Below are positions 23,148 to 33,399 of a stretch of 64,000 nucleotides of DNA, piece by piece. Under the pieces are notes generated by a model. That model worked only from the letters and a program-made list of their open reading frames with translations. It did no database searches and was not told the origin of the DNA. The stretch is taken from the NCBI GenBank assembly GCA_010645155.1, contig JAAGOF010000109.1:2032889-2096888 (forward strand), written 5' to 3'. The stretch is from Tigriopus japonicus (Eukaryota; Arthropoda; Copepoda; Harpacticoida; Harpacticidae). Position numbers and translations under genes: made by a program. Each line of letters opens with the position of its first letter. The first letter of the stretch is position 1.

Positions 23148-24437
23148 GGCGATTTTTTAACGAGATCGGCGAGTGTGTTTATGTCTTTGCACTTTCTTTT
23201 TCGATTTCGAGCCCTTTCGTCAGCTGAAATTTTGTTCAAAAGTAAACAAACATGAACTTGAAAAAGAGGTTTAGAGACTTTTGCGTCAGCGAAAGATCAT
23301 GTGTTGTTGTCGTTGTTCACTTTAAAGAAAATGTTTAGTTTGTTGATGGTTTTAAGTATTAATTTCCTAACGTTTATTTTTGAGTCGCAACGACAAAAGT
23401 TGAATTCGAAAATGGGAAATTACTAAAATTTGGGAAAAGAAGGGCAACAAAAACAAAAACCCAGTCCCAAGCAAGGTCCTTTAAGTATTCTAAGAGTTCT
23501 AAGGAACTGAGCGTACCGTAATTTAAAAGATAATTGTGCACAAGCAACCTATACAACCTTTTTTTACCTCAAACGAAGTGCATCAGGATCAAGATGCATT
23601 GTAATTATTTTGATTGCATTTTTCCACGCAAAAAAGCTAGAAAGAAAGTAATCAAATAGAGAAGAGAAAAATATTGTTGGTTCTAAATAAACTTATTTAT
23701 TTCTTCTCTGCCTCCATACTTCAGGTAGGTTTTTTACAATTTTTTAGCCTTGTCATTGCGGCTTTTCTTTCTTTTTTGCTTTTGCTTCATTTCTAATCTT
23801 CTGTGTCCGCGAATTTTTAACAAATATTTCATCAGACCAAGTACGTTATCACTAGAATAATGACAAAAATGTTGCAGATTTGAATTTTTTTTTACTTTTT
23901 TGCCCTTCTTGATACATTTAACTTCCTCCATCAAAAAATATTTTTTTTATATTTTAATAAACATTTAACTTCGGAAACACAAACAAATTAAAGCTAAAAT
24001 CCTAGGAGTTTTCATTGAACTAATGGCAATAACTTTTGTGTGGGACTTAATTGAAAAAAAGTGAGCTTTTGTGGGAAATAAAGTGTTAGGGAAATTTGTG
24101 AATAATTATAGAAATAAGGAAGAAATGCTTTAAATGTAGGAAAAATTGCTTGTGAGGTAGGAAAAATTGCTTGAAGAGTAAGAAAAAACTGCTTGAAAAG
24201 TAGGAAAAAAGCTTGAAAAGTAGGAAAATCCTGTTTATCCCGTTTCTCCTTTTTAATACTTGAAAGAAAATCCCATTATTTATCCCAAGGGGGATAAACG
24301 GGACTCTTTCGGAGGGGATAATCCCCCCCGACCAACCCTGAACTTAGCTTATTTACCAAACATAATGTCAAAAAAGTACTTTTTTTATTCATGGTTGACT
24401 TTTTATCAAGTTTAGATATATAATAGTACTTCAGCCT
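23148..24437. other. Gemin2 upstream region; no other gene
   Basis: This should hold the Gemin2 5'-UTR and promoter, but no TATA box or clear core element was seen. Around 24120-24235 a 20-25-bp unit resembling GTAGGAAAAATTGCTTGAA is repeated about five times, followed by a GGGATAAACGGGA/TATCCCGTTTCTCC inverted pair. Confidence 0.5.
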
Positions 24438-25183
24438 CAGACCTGTTCAATTATCTTATCTAGATAAAAGATAAAGATGAAAGATAAAAGATAGTTTATC
24501 TTTTATCTTTATCTAGATACTTTTTTCGGGAAAGTATCTTAAAGTATCTTTATCAAGATACTTTTTTCGGAAAACTATCTTGAAAAATCTTTATCTAGAT
24601 ACTTTTTTTGCAAAACTATCTTGAACTATCTTTATCTAGATAATGTGTTCTCTCCATCTTTTGTGTTAAAGCATCCATTATGCATTGTTTAGTATGCATT
24701 ATGCATTTTCCCAAAAAGTATCTAGATAAGATACTTCTCGATACTTTTCTTGATAATGCATAATGTCAAATTACTTGTGCATTATGTACACTAAAAGTAC
24801 ATAAAAAAACTTAGTGTGCATAATGCATCCACTCTCAGTGTGCATAATGCGTCCACTCTCAAGTCTTAACATGTATAATGCATCCACTTTCAATGTGCAT
24901 AATGCACAAATAATTTGACATTATGCATAATGAAGACAAGTATCTAGAATTATCTTATATAGATACGTTTTGTGAAAAGTATATTGAAGTATCTTATCTT
25001 GATAGTTTTTCGGAAAAGTATCTTAAAGTATATTTATCTAGATATTTTTTTCGGGAAAGTATCTTAAAGGATCTTTATCTAGATACTTTTTCAGGAAAGT
25101 ATCTTAAACTATCTTTATCTAGATACTTTGCGGAAAATACTGTCTTATCTAGATACTTTTTTAAAGTATCTTGAACAGGTCTG
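24438..25183. mobile_element. hAT-type element filled with TATCTAGATA palindromes
   Basis: The ends are CAGACCTGTTCAA and TTGAACAGGTCTG, with a perfect 8-bp duplication TTCAGCCT at 24430-24437 and 25184-25191. The 746-bp body is almost entirely variants of TATCTAGATACTTTTTTCGG-AAAGTATCTT and ATGCATAATG, so either strand can fold on itself extensively. No coding capacity. Confidence 0.85.
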
Positions 25184-25520
25184 TTCAGCCTTACAATGGA
25201 ATTCCAATAATGATAGTAATATTCATCTATGTCCTTTCATTTAAATAAGAAGTGACTTTGATATGATTACAATTATCTAAACCTTTCCATGATTAAAATG
25301 CATGGTACTTATTGCAACACATTGAAGTGCTACTTGGTTGCAGATTTCCATTGATTTTGTGGCGAAGATGTAAATGATTAAGCATAAAAGCTTAGCTGCC
25401 AACTTTTTTTTTTCTTTTTTGCCGTTTTTATACTGTTTAAAAACGTTTTCCTTGTTTTTTTGTACTTTTTTCCTTACTCCAGTTATCACCCACAATTTAA
25501 CCAATATCCAATTGTTTTCT

Positions 25521-25771
25521 ATGTTTCTCACACCTCTCCTTTTGATCGAACTCATTGAACGGCTCAAACAAGCCCCACCACCACCACCACCACCACCACC
25601 ACCACCTCCACCACCCTCAGGCTCAGCCTCTAAAGTGGACCCATCGCTTCATCTCAATCAAGCCAAAGCTGGGATCTTCATCAGGGCGGCTCGATATTTT
25701 TGGGGGCGACGATGCTATCTGAAAATGAAAAATGATAAAAAGAACATTATTCAGACAATGGAAAACCATTG
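25521..25771 (+). CDS. Possible coding stretch with polyproline tract
   Basis: From ATG 25521 an open frame encodes a hydrophobic start (MFLTPLLLIELIERLKQA), 14 prolines from a (CCA)n run at about 25575-25617, then a basic-aromatic stretch (AGIFIRAARYFWGRRC) before running into AT-rich tandem repeat and a stop. The part up to about 25720 looks coding; the rest does not. No donor was found and no family recognised. Confidence 0.3.
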
Positions 25772-25975
25772 AAAAATGTTATTTACAAACTGGAAAAGGT
25801 TGAAAAATATTATTCAGAAAAATGGAAAATATATTCAGAAAATGGAAAACCATTGAAAAATGTTATTTACAAACTGTAAAATGGTTGAAAATTATTATTC
25901 AAAAAAATGGAAAATGTCATTCAAAAAAAAAGAAAATGATTGAAAAATGTATTTGGAAAATGAAAAAACATCTAG
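25745..25975. repeat. Degenerate tandem repeat (TGGAAAACCATTGAAAAATG)
   Basis: Units of about 60-65 bp built from GAAAACCATTGAAAAATGTT, ATTTACAAACTG and ATTATTCAGAAAAATGG recur three to four times with variation. Confidence 0.7.
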
Positions 25976-26704
25976 AAGTGTGCGCTGAACTTGTCAAAAT
26001 TTTGTTGTGACTAGCATTATTGCTAAAATTAATCCTCATGCATTTCCTAGTGAATTTTATGGGACAAGAAATCTAACTTTGAATTTGTTTTGTTTATCCA
26101 TAAGGCAATTTGGATTTTCTCTAGAGATGTGTGCCCCCTCTTCGTTTTACAGGTAGATAAGTTATTCAAACGAAAATTTGGCTGTCCAGCTTTCTGAAGA
26201 AACTACATGAAAAAATAAACGCTACATTTCTCTCTATGTTTGCATTGACTGAGGGGACAAATCCAAAATTGGGCATGTATATTTTCCAAAAGTTCCAGAA
26301 AAATGCTCAAATGCTACCCAATCATTGTCAATACAAAAGCCTTTCAAATAAGGCTAAAATAAAATCAAGCAACGCCAATCAAAACCCCGCGATACTTGAA
26401 CCCTCGAAAAATCCTATTTGGCCCCACTGATGCCCATTCTTCCTCTTTCTCTCTCTTTGTATTTAGTCTTCTCTCTCACTCGTTCCTTCTGCCAATCTTT
26501 CACGTTCGGCCTCTACACAGGGTTCTCCTCTTTCGCTCCGGGTTCCTTCATTCGCCCACTTTTCTCCACCCTATTTCATCCCCTAATTCTTATTTTCACG
26601 CCCAAAAAGTCTCGATGTCAACACCAATCCCATCTAAATAAGCCTCAAAGCCTCTCACCATCAATTGATCACCCGCAAAAACCGCTTTTCCGGCCATTTT
26701 CTTA

Positions 26705-26914
26705 GGTCACCTTGGTGTAGAATGTAAGTCAGCCAGTGGAAAACAAGCTCGTTCGAGTCAAACTGCTCCGAGTTTAGATCCCAAAAAGAAGAAAGAAGGT
26801 CCATTCTTCCATCCATCCGTTGATTTGTGGGTCGCTCGGAAACCGCCCTGGAACTCGGATTTGGACGCGAAAACCGGCTTTGAGGGTGATGATAGCGACC
26901 TAGATGGCTGGATT
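26705..26914 (+). CDS. Possible terminal exon of an unrecognised gene
   Basis: A good acceptor (CCATTTTCTTAG at 26693-26704) precedes a 69-codon open stretch ending at TGA. It encodes a lysine run (LDPKKKKEGPFFHPSVD), then LWVARKPPWNSD and the acidic end EGDDSDLDGWI. Codon usage and composition look genuine. No upstream exon with a matching donor was identified, although the polyproline stretch at 25521 is on the same strand. I do not recognise the protein. An ATTAAA near 27197 could serve as polyadenylation signal. Confidence 0.4.
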
Positions 26915-27284
26915 TGATCCGGGCCTTTCAACCCATCGTCCTGCTCTTCACGGGTCTTCTACCTCTATCAACCATCTTCGGGGTGAGAAAGAAAGAAAGA
27001 AAGAAACCCAATGAGAAGATGATTACACGGTTTGAAGAGCTTTCCGAAGACAGAAAAGGCTCTTGGGAAAGAATCATGAATGGATTGGTTACATACGGTC
27101 TTAAGATTTGAGTTTTATTTCCAACTTACGAAGCCAACGGAATCGCTTTTTCTTGGACAGACTTTGAAGCGACCTGATAAGTTTTGGGTTCGATATTAAA
27201 TATTACACGTGCATGGTGGGGCTCATCCGGGTTTTGGGTTTGGAGTCATTCCAAACGATTGGTTCGCCACTAAACTCGATCAAG

Positions 27285-27355
27285 CGGGACAACGACCGGG
27301 GATCGAACCCGTGGTCCCGTGGTCCCCAATCCCTGGTCGATTAGACGTATCTAGG
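27285..27355 (-). repeat. tRNA-derived (SINE-like) remnant
   Basis: The minus strand contains ACGGGTTCGATCCCCGG, a good B-box/T-arm, preceded by GATTGGGGACCACGG. A full cloverleaf with acceptor stem is not formed, so it is not called as a functional tRNA gene. Confidence 0.35.
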
Positions 27356-27859
27356 GGTTGCTTATTGGAGTTTGAGGGGTAAATATGAAGTTCAATAGAC
27401 AAGAGATGTCAGTTTTTAGGGCAAAAGCGATGCTGCTTATGGATTCGAGCGGTAAGGGCCGAAAATTCTTGTTATGTCATTTGTAAAGTGTTCAAATTCA
27501 GAGGTATTGAATCTTTCCTTCGCGCAACTATTAAGGCCTCTAAAGCATTGCTGTTCCATACTAGGGGTGATATCTATGTTACCACTCGCTGTAAAATGTC
27601 TCTTTTCGGTTTATATTCTCAAAGAACGCATTCGCAGTGTTAAACCGTTAAAACCGTTTAACCGTTAAAAGTTAAAGCGTATTTTAAGTGGCATTACCTT
27701 TACACCTCAAATTGGTCTTCTGGAAGTTAGAATTCTATAACTCAAGTAAGCACGGTCAAAACTAAATATAAGAATCATTGAGCATTGACGGAAATAAATG
27801 CATGGTTTTGTCCGTCATTCACACTCGCTCTCCCTTCACTTTCTAGTCCATTCCTCAAG

Positions 27860-30800
27860 ATGCGTCCCCATACCCGTACTCAATGTCAGGATGGGACTCG
27901 TTGTGAGGAATGCCAGAAACCCGCTACCGCCAGTTCCGCCTCCGTAAGTCTGAATACCACGCCCTCGTCGTCCTGCTCGAGTAGTCCCAACTCGTCCGTG
28001 TGCGACGATGAGCCCAAAAAGTTGGGTCCTTCTGAGGCGCTCAATCTGGAGAAGTTAGAAGGGTTTCCGCATCACCCGTTACTCCCGGAAACCAACGCTC
28101 CCAATGGGTTTATGTTGGATCAAACGGGCACGTTTCTGGTTCCTTCGCCCATTCAACGACCCAAAGCCCGTTCAGTGACATCGAGTTTGTCCACGGTCTC
28201 GGAATTGGGCGGGAATTCGCGGAATGCGCCCAAACGCGATATTCTCTTGGTGGAGCTTCCGGCGGAAGTGTTGATCCAGATCTTACGTTATTTACCTTAT
28301 AGCGAGATCAGTCACTATCGAACCGTAATGATGAGGATTGGAATCCAGGAATGTTTTATAGGATTTGGTTAATATGGAAAAATCTTGCTCGTTTTTTAGG
28401 TTTCTCGGCGATTCAACGAATTGTGTTCATCCATTCTCAACACTACGTTCCAAAAATTCCAAAGCCAAATGCTAAAGCGATTCCATAGTATTAAAAGCAA
28501 AATGCCCCGACGAGAATCGGCTCGAAGGTAAGTCGAACATCTCAGCAGAGAGATCCAAATCCCATCCAGAACAAATGACAGATTCCTTTTTGAAATATTC
28601 TGAAGAAGAAATATTTTTCGACTTTGTTCAACTTTTAAGTTCCTTTCAATTTGCCAATGTTTCCTAATGAATAGATTAATTTGTAAGAATTCTTTACAGA
28701 TTAATTTAACAATTTGCTAATTTGTTGGTCTTGTCTTTTGTATAAGGTGTAACACGTTTACGGCCATGTTCAATTAATATTTTCGGATACTATTCACAAT
28801 ACCAACAAAAACAATTCACTGAAATGATCATAAACATCGTTCGTTTTCACTCCACGATCGATCGACTTCACTTTGTTCCAATCGCTGTTTAAAGGTTTTG
28901 GCAAAATTTTAACAAGATTTAGTCTCTCTAATAATCAATTCATTCACAAAGTAGAACCAAAAATTTGAACGCATTAATTGTTGCTTTGCAATATCACGGG
29001 CATGTAAAGTAGACTACCAAGTTACAGAATTGCTAGAAGAAAATTAACTCAATGGAGGGTGGATCTACTTTAGGTAGATCCAACTCTGGTGCTAATAATA
29101 TGTGTTATGGGTAGTGATAGACCGAAAGTGCATTCGGACGAAATTTCGGTTTCGGTTATGCCTACCGAAACCAAAAGCCGACATGCACTTTAGGGAATGG
29201 AGTTTAACCACTAAATCGGGAATTTCTGTAGTCCAAAAGCCTCTGGAGTTTACGTTTTCCGATTTAATAGATTTTCGATTACCCAACATGGAACAAATGA
29301 GCAATTTGAATTTTCAAAGTGAGTGTATATAACTTTGAAGTCAGCTGCTTTTGGTTTCGGTTAAGAGCCCTTTCAGTACATCGATAGTAATGGGGTACAT
29401 GTGTTGCTCTCTATTTTTTTGTAAAACCAGCTTCTGGCTTAAAAGGAATCTGGGGTGGCATACCGTCATATTTTCTCGTAAAATTTCATCAATAACCTAA
29501 AAAATATAAGATTGATATCATAATTTTTCAGGAACCATCCTTTGGCTCGAGAGTCGGATATCATTGAGACGCTCCATATGAGGTTGACCCTTCTACAAAT
29601 GACCTTCGGGAAGCACATTGAGCGTAAACACGTCTGCTTCTTTGCAGGAGAGGTGACTAAACCATTTTCAACCCCTCAATAAACATCCCAACATTCTTTC
29701 ACTTGAAATTTTATACAGATATTGGATGAAGTCACCAGGATTGTGTCCTATATCCACAACACGCCCAATCTCGGGCGTGCTTACAAAGTGACGGATGAAT
29801 TGTTTGATCTCTCAACCATGGCCATGGAGTATTTCAAGGAGAAGCTCGAACCCACCCTACCCGATATCACATATTTCGCTGCGGATTTTTTGGACGACAT
29901 TGCACCTTACAAAAGTGAGAAGCAGTTGTGCATAGTTCCGTATCTCATGCCCTCCCTCAATCGAGTTCTTATTTCTGTTTTGGTTGATCATTCGATCGTC
30001 GTTGACGTAAGTTTTTAGCATTGGAACCGGTTACGCGGGTTCAGAATTAATCAGAAAAGATTGACCTGGCAACACACTTGTTATCGACTCTACAACGTGG
30101 TCTTCTGATGAAATGGACATGGGGAAAGGAGTTTTCCAAAATGAACATGTACTATGCATGACACCGAAACTGTTTTCATTCACGATTTTTCTTGCTTTTT
30201 CTTTTTGTAGCCCCGGTGAAGAAGCAATCTCAGAGTGGCAACTCCAATGGATTGTTCATGGACTCACCTTGCTCGTCACGTGCTTCAGTGGCAGATTCTG
30301 CCGTTTCTGAGCCGTGGTTTGGCTCGTCCATGGCCGATGATATCGCACCCACATCCAATGTGGTGTTACGCAAGAGCATCAGAAGTATTAGAAAAGGCAT
30401 GAAGAGGTAAATGAAACATATGCAATGTGAGGGGCCATGTGAAAGATATGCCTTTTGTAATGGGGAAATGTCGGATTGTGTTGGGGATGATGAATGATAT
30501 CTTTTGATGAACTTTTTTCTCAGACAAAACACGGATCTGAATGAAGTGAAGCGAGAACTGAAGTCGTGCAAAACCAAAATAGAGACGCAAACGAAGCAGA
30601 TCCAAGAGTATTCCCAAAGACTTGAAGATTACGACAAAAAATTCGAAGAGAGCGCCAACAAATTCCAGACCCTCTTGACAGTAAGTCGTCTTAACTTTTC
30701 ACCTCAGCCTTGATCTCTCACACATCACTCTTTTAACTTCAGGAATTGAATAAGTGCAAGACTGAACTACAATTTTGGCGTTCCAAAGCCATCCAAGGAT

Positions 30801-31210
30801 CGGTTCATTTGGCTCCCAATGAATCCGTGCCCAACATTGGAGACATCGAGCCCAACGGAGATCATCCTGTGGAGCCCTCGAAACCACAGGACACCAATGG
30901 GACCGAAGATGACCCATCCGGACCTGCTCAAGGCGATTCTCCCAATTCTCCACGAGTGGTCACCCGAGGTTCTTGCAGTAGTGGACCTCCTTCGCCTTCG
31001 TCGTCGACTTGTGGATCTACTCGGAAGCGTCGTCTCCGTCACGATGATGAGAATGAGGGCAATGAACCCCCTCGAAAGTCGTTGAGAGGCTCAACCACTT
31101 CGATGGGATCTGCATCAGCATCATCATCGTCATCATCAGTAACCAATACGCCCGCCTCAAATAGTTGCACGACTCGATCTGGTGCTAAAAGACCGAAAGT
31201 GTCCCTGTAA
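27860..31210 (+). CDS. FBXO28: F-box only protein 28 (FBXO28)
   Basis: FBXO28 is a nuclear SCF-ubiquitin-ligase substrate receptor. Seven exons: 27860-28324, 28400-28527, 29532-29652, 29719-29914, 30211-30406, 30524-30680 and 30743-31210, all GT-AG with consistent phases, giving 576 residues (human 368). A Ser/Thr/Pro-rich N-terminus with CEECQ is followed by the F-box at about residues 129-170 (LPAEVLIQILRYLPYSEIS). The FBXO28-specific PRRESARRNHPLARESDI and LDEVTRIVSYI segments, STMAMEYFKEKLEP, a coiled coil around 372-440, and a long Ser-rich basic tail with KRRLRHDD and KRPKVSL follow. The in-frame ATG at 27860 is chosen because it lies 13 bp after an acceptor-like TTCACTTTCTAG. The family core is intact; both ends are longer than in vertebrates. 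Confidence 0.92.
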
Positions 31211-31373
31211 AACAAGTACAAATTCAATTGATTTATGTAGCCGCCACCATCACTGTACTAGACTGACCTCACTCTTTCTTTTCTTTGTCTCCTCTCTCTC
31301 TCTTTCTCACTCTCTTGTTTCTCGTTTCTTCCCGTTTCTCGAATGCTACCTAATTAAGAATTCATGGTATGAC

Positions 31374-31379
31374 AATAAA
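31374..31379 (+). terminator. FBXO28 polyadenylation signal
   Basis: AATAAA about 165 bp after the FBXO28 stop, in a short 3'-UTR. The convergent cytochrome b5-domain gene has its own signal 330 bp further on. Confidence 0.7.
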
Positions 31380-31706
31380 ACCGTATTTTCTATCCCACAA
31401 TCTTTTCTCGAATTAATGAAATTTCAAGAAGTCTTCCTCTGGCACAGATATTGAAGTGAAAACTTCATTTCAGTTTGAAATAATTCAAGTGGGAAAAATT
31501 TTTCGAAGAAATTTCTGCTGATCATTAAGAGCTTAATATTGCAACTTCGAACAAAGAGTTTTTATTTTCACCCGATTTTACTCTCTCAAATGAGGAACTC
31601 CAAGAGGGTGCGAAATTACAGAAGTTTCATGTTCTACTTGAAACCCAATTAACAATATGTTCAATCCATGAAACGCAGTGTCTAGTGTAGATGAAATTAG
31701 CTTATG

Positions 31707-31712
31707 TTTATT
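31707..31712 (-). terminator. Polyadenylation signal of cytochrome b5-domain gene
   Basis: AATAAA on the minus strand, about 250 bp after the stop at 31963. It fits the 3' end of the minus-strand gene. Confidence 0.6.
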
Positions 31713-31962
31713 CAAGGTTCATACACGTTTTCAAGTCATAGTTATTGCGTCACAAACGGTCTATGGTTTCTGACCATGAGATCAAACTTGGGCACGGATG
31801 TCGACACGACATTGTTTTGTGATGCATGAACGTACGTACATAGTAGTAGTAACAACTGTGGGGGAGGCATGTGTGTGCATTGAATGATACCTTGTCTTCT
31901 TTGGTTAGTTGTCATTTGACACATTTTGCTACAGACGCTGCTTGCTTTCAAATCTGCCAAAA

Positions 31963-32721
31963 CTAGTTCAGGAACATGGGTATCGAGTAGATGTCGGAGT
32001 GTTGGTGCTTGGGCAGGACTCCGATCAAGTAATCGTCCATGATCTCGTAGGCATCTGAGGAGTGACCGCTGAAGGCAGAGGTGGCATCGCGGCCCAAGTA
32101 CTCGTGCATTACGAAACTTCCACCGGGGTGTTGGTTCAGGAAATCGGTCACATCATAGACCTTGTTATAGAACACCATCCATCCATCTTCAGGTGAATCG
32201 TGCTCTTGAACCTCAGAGTAATCGATGATCGGTAATCCGGTTTCATCGCACTCTTCCTCAAAGGCGTCGCCGCGGGCATCCTCGCACAAGGTACTACTCG
32301 ATGTTTCGGGAGTACTACCCGAAGAATGAGCGCCATCCTCTATAGAGTTGGAGGTCTCTTGGCGTACCAGGGCACGAGGTCGTGTTCCAAGATCCAGGGG
32401 ACTTTTGAGGTTCTTCTTCTCCTCCTCCAAAGTTCCCAGACATTCTAGGACATCGCCAACGGATATCTCTTCGGATATCTGAGAATTGGCACGAGATAAG
32501 GCCATTCTCAAGGCACTACTAGCCATAACCCGGCTCTGCAAACAAAAAAGGCCATTGAAAACGTGGTTTGATTCCGATTGTGTGTTTGAACTTACCGCCA
32601 CTTTGCCGCCGGCTTTTGGCGCCATCTCTTCGGCCAATGCTGGTTCTTCCTTCTTAGCTTGGTTATTTTGGGCGAGGAAACCGAAAAGGCTTTTGAGCTG
32701 TGAGGGATTCCAAAAGGCCAT
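31963..32721 (-). CDS. Cytochrome b5 heme-binding domain protein
   Basis: A small b5-type electron-transfer protein of unknown partner. The minus-strand frame has exons 32721-32596 and 32535-31963, giving 232 residues. The 60-bp intron between them (GTAAGT...TTTGCAG) is in frame and free of stops, so a retained-intron product would add 20 residues. The b5 domain occupies about residues 150-217: DGWMVFYNKVYDVTDFLNQ, then HPGG with axial ligand His178 and GHSSDA with His200. Residues 1-150 are low-complexity, acidic and Ser-rich. No C-terminal membrane anchor is seen, so a soluble protein is inferred. ATG 32721 is chosen because it follows an acceptor (TTTGCCATTTCAG) by 39 bp; the frame stays open upstream to 32874. 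Confidence 0.85.
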   Translation of the reverse strand: MAFWNPSQLKSLFGFLAQNNQAKKEEPALAEEMAPKAGGKVAVSSNTQSESNHVFNGLFCLQSRVMASSALRMALSRANSQISEEISVGDVLECLGTLEEEKKNLKSPLDLGTRPRALVRQETSNSIEDGAHSSGSTPETSSSTLCEDARGDAFEEECDETGLPIIDYSEVQEHDSPEDGWMVFYNKVYDVTDFLNQHPGGSFVMHEYLGRDATSAFSGHSSDAYEIMDDYLIGVLPKHQHSDIYSIPMFLN

Positions 32722-33214
32722 GCTGATAGTGTGTGATGTTTGGAAGGTATGATGTGAATCCTGAAATGGCAAACGAGGAGATCTGGATGAAACGAGAGCG
32801 TAAGAGCAACTGACGAATTGAGAGCCCAGAGCCTGCCTGTTAAATCCTCCGAGCGCGAAAAGAACCCCCGTCACCTCAGAAACATGATTTTCTGGCCTCT
32901 AGAGCGCCGCTCTTGCTCCCCTCAACCGATTTGATATCCCCAAGAGCACATTGGGGACGAGGAGACATGTTTAAACTAACCAGCTCAACCAGATGTGGCC
33001 CTTATCCGGCTAACACTTCATGGACACAAAACCTGAGTTTGCCAACAAAGACCCTAAGTTACTGCCTTTTAACTATTTTCTGGGCCCTTGGTCCCCGGTC
33101 CTTAAATGGTACTTGGCCTTGGTAATCTATGATTTAAAGCTTCCCTAGAAGATCAAAAATCCCGCTGAATTTGAAAAAAAAACCGCTTCCTAAGAGATGC
33201 ATATTCGAACGTAC

Positions 33215-33322
33215 AGTCCTAGTTGACAATGTCTTGACTTCATCCAACAACTGTCTTTGTTCGGCGATAGAGAGTTGTTTGGAGCGGGGTTTGATCGTGT
33301 TTTTCCTCCCATCGACATCCAT
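33215..33322 (-). CDS. Possible upstream coding exon of the b5-domain gene
   Basis: After an acceptor at 33384-33386 (TCTTCCCAG) the minus strand has ATG 33322 and 36 codons up to a GTACGT donor at 33214. The product is basic and helical, including KPRSKQLSIAEQRQLLDEVK. It ends in phase 0, and the acceptor before the b5 gene ATG also continues in phase 0 into the same frame, so the two could be joined. Alternatively the LSIAEQRQLL pattern is a relic of a CENP-B/pogo-type helix-turn-helix. Confidence 0.33.
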
Positions 33323-33399
33323 CTGTCCACGACTCCTACTCAATCACGTGTATAAGTTGCTTGCCCAGCACTTGGCTGATTGACTGGGAAGATGGAAAT

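Noticed and set aside
27285..27355. Functional tRNA gene
   Set aside because: A B-box is present but no closing acceptor stem or canonical anticodon arm could be drawn.
29100..29400. Inverted GGTTTCGGT motifs in FBXO28 intron 2
   Set aside because: Short imperfect repeats without paired ends or target duplication.
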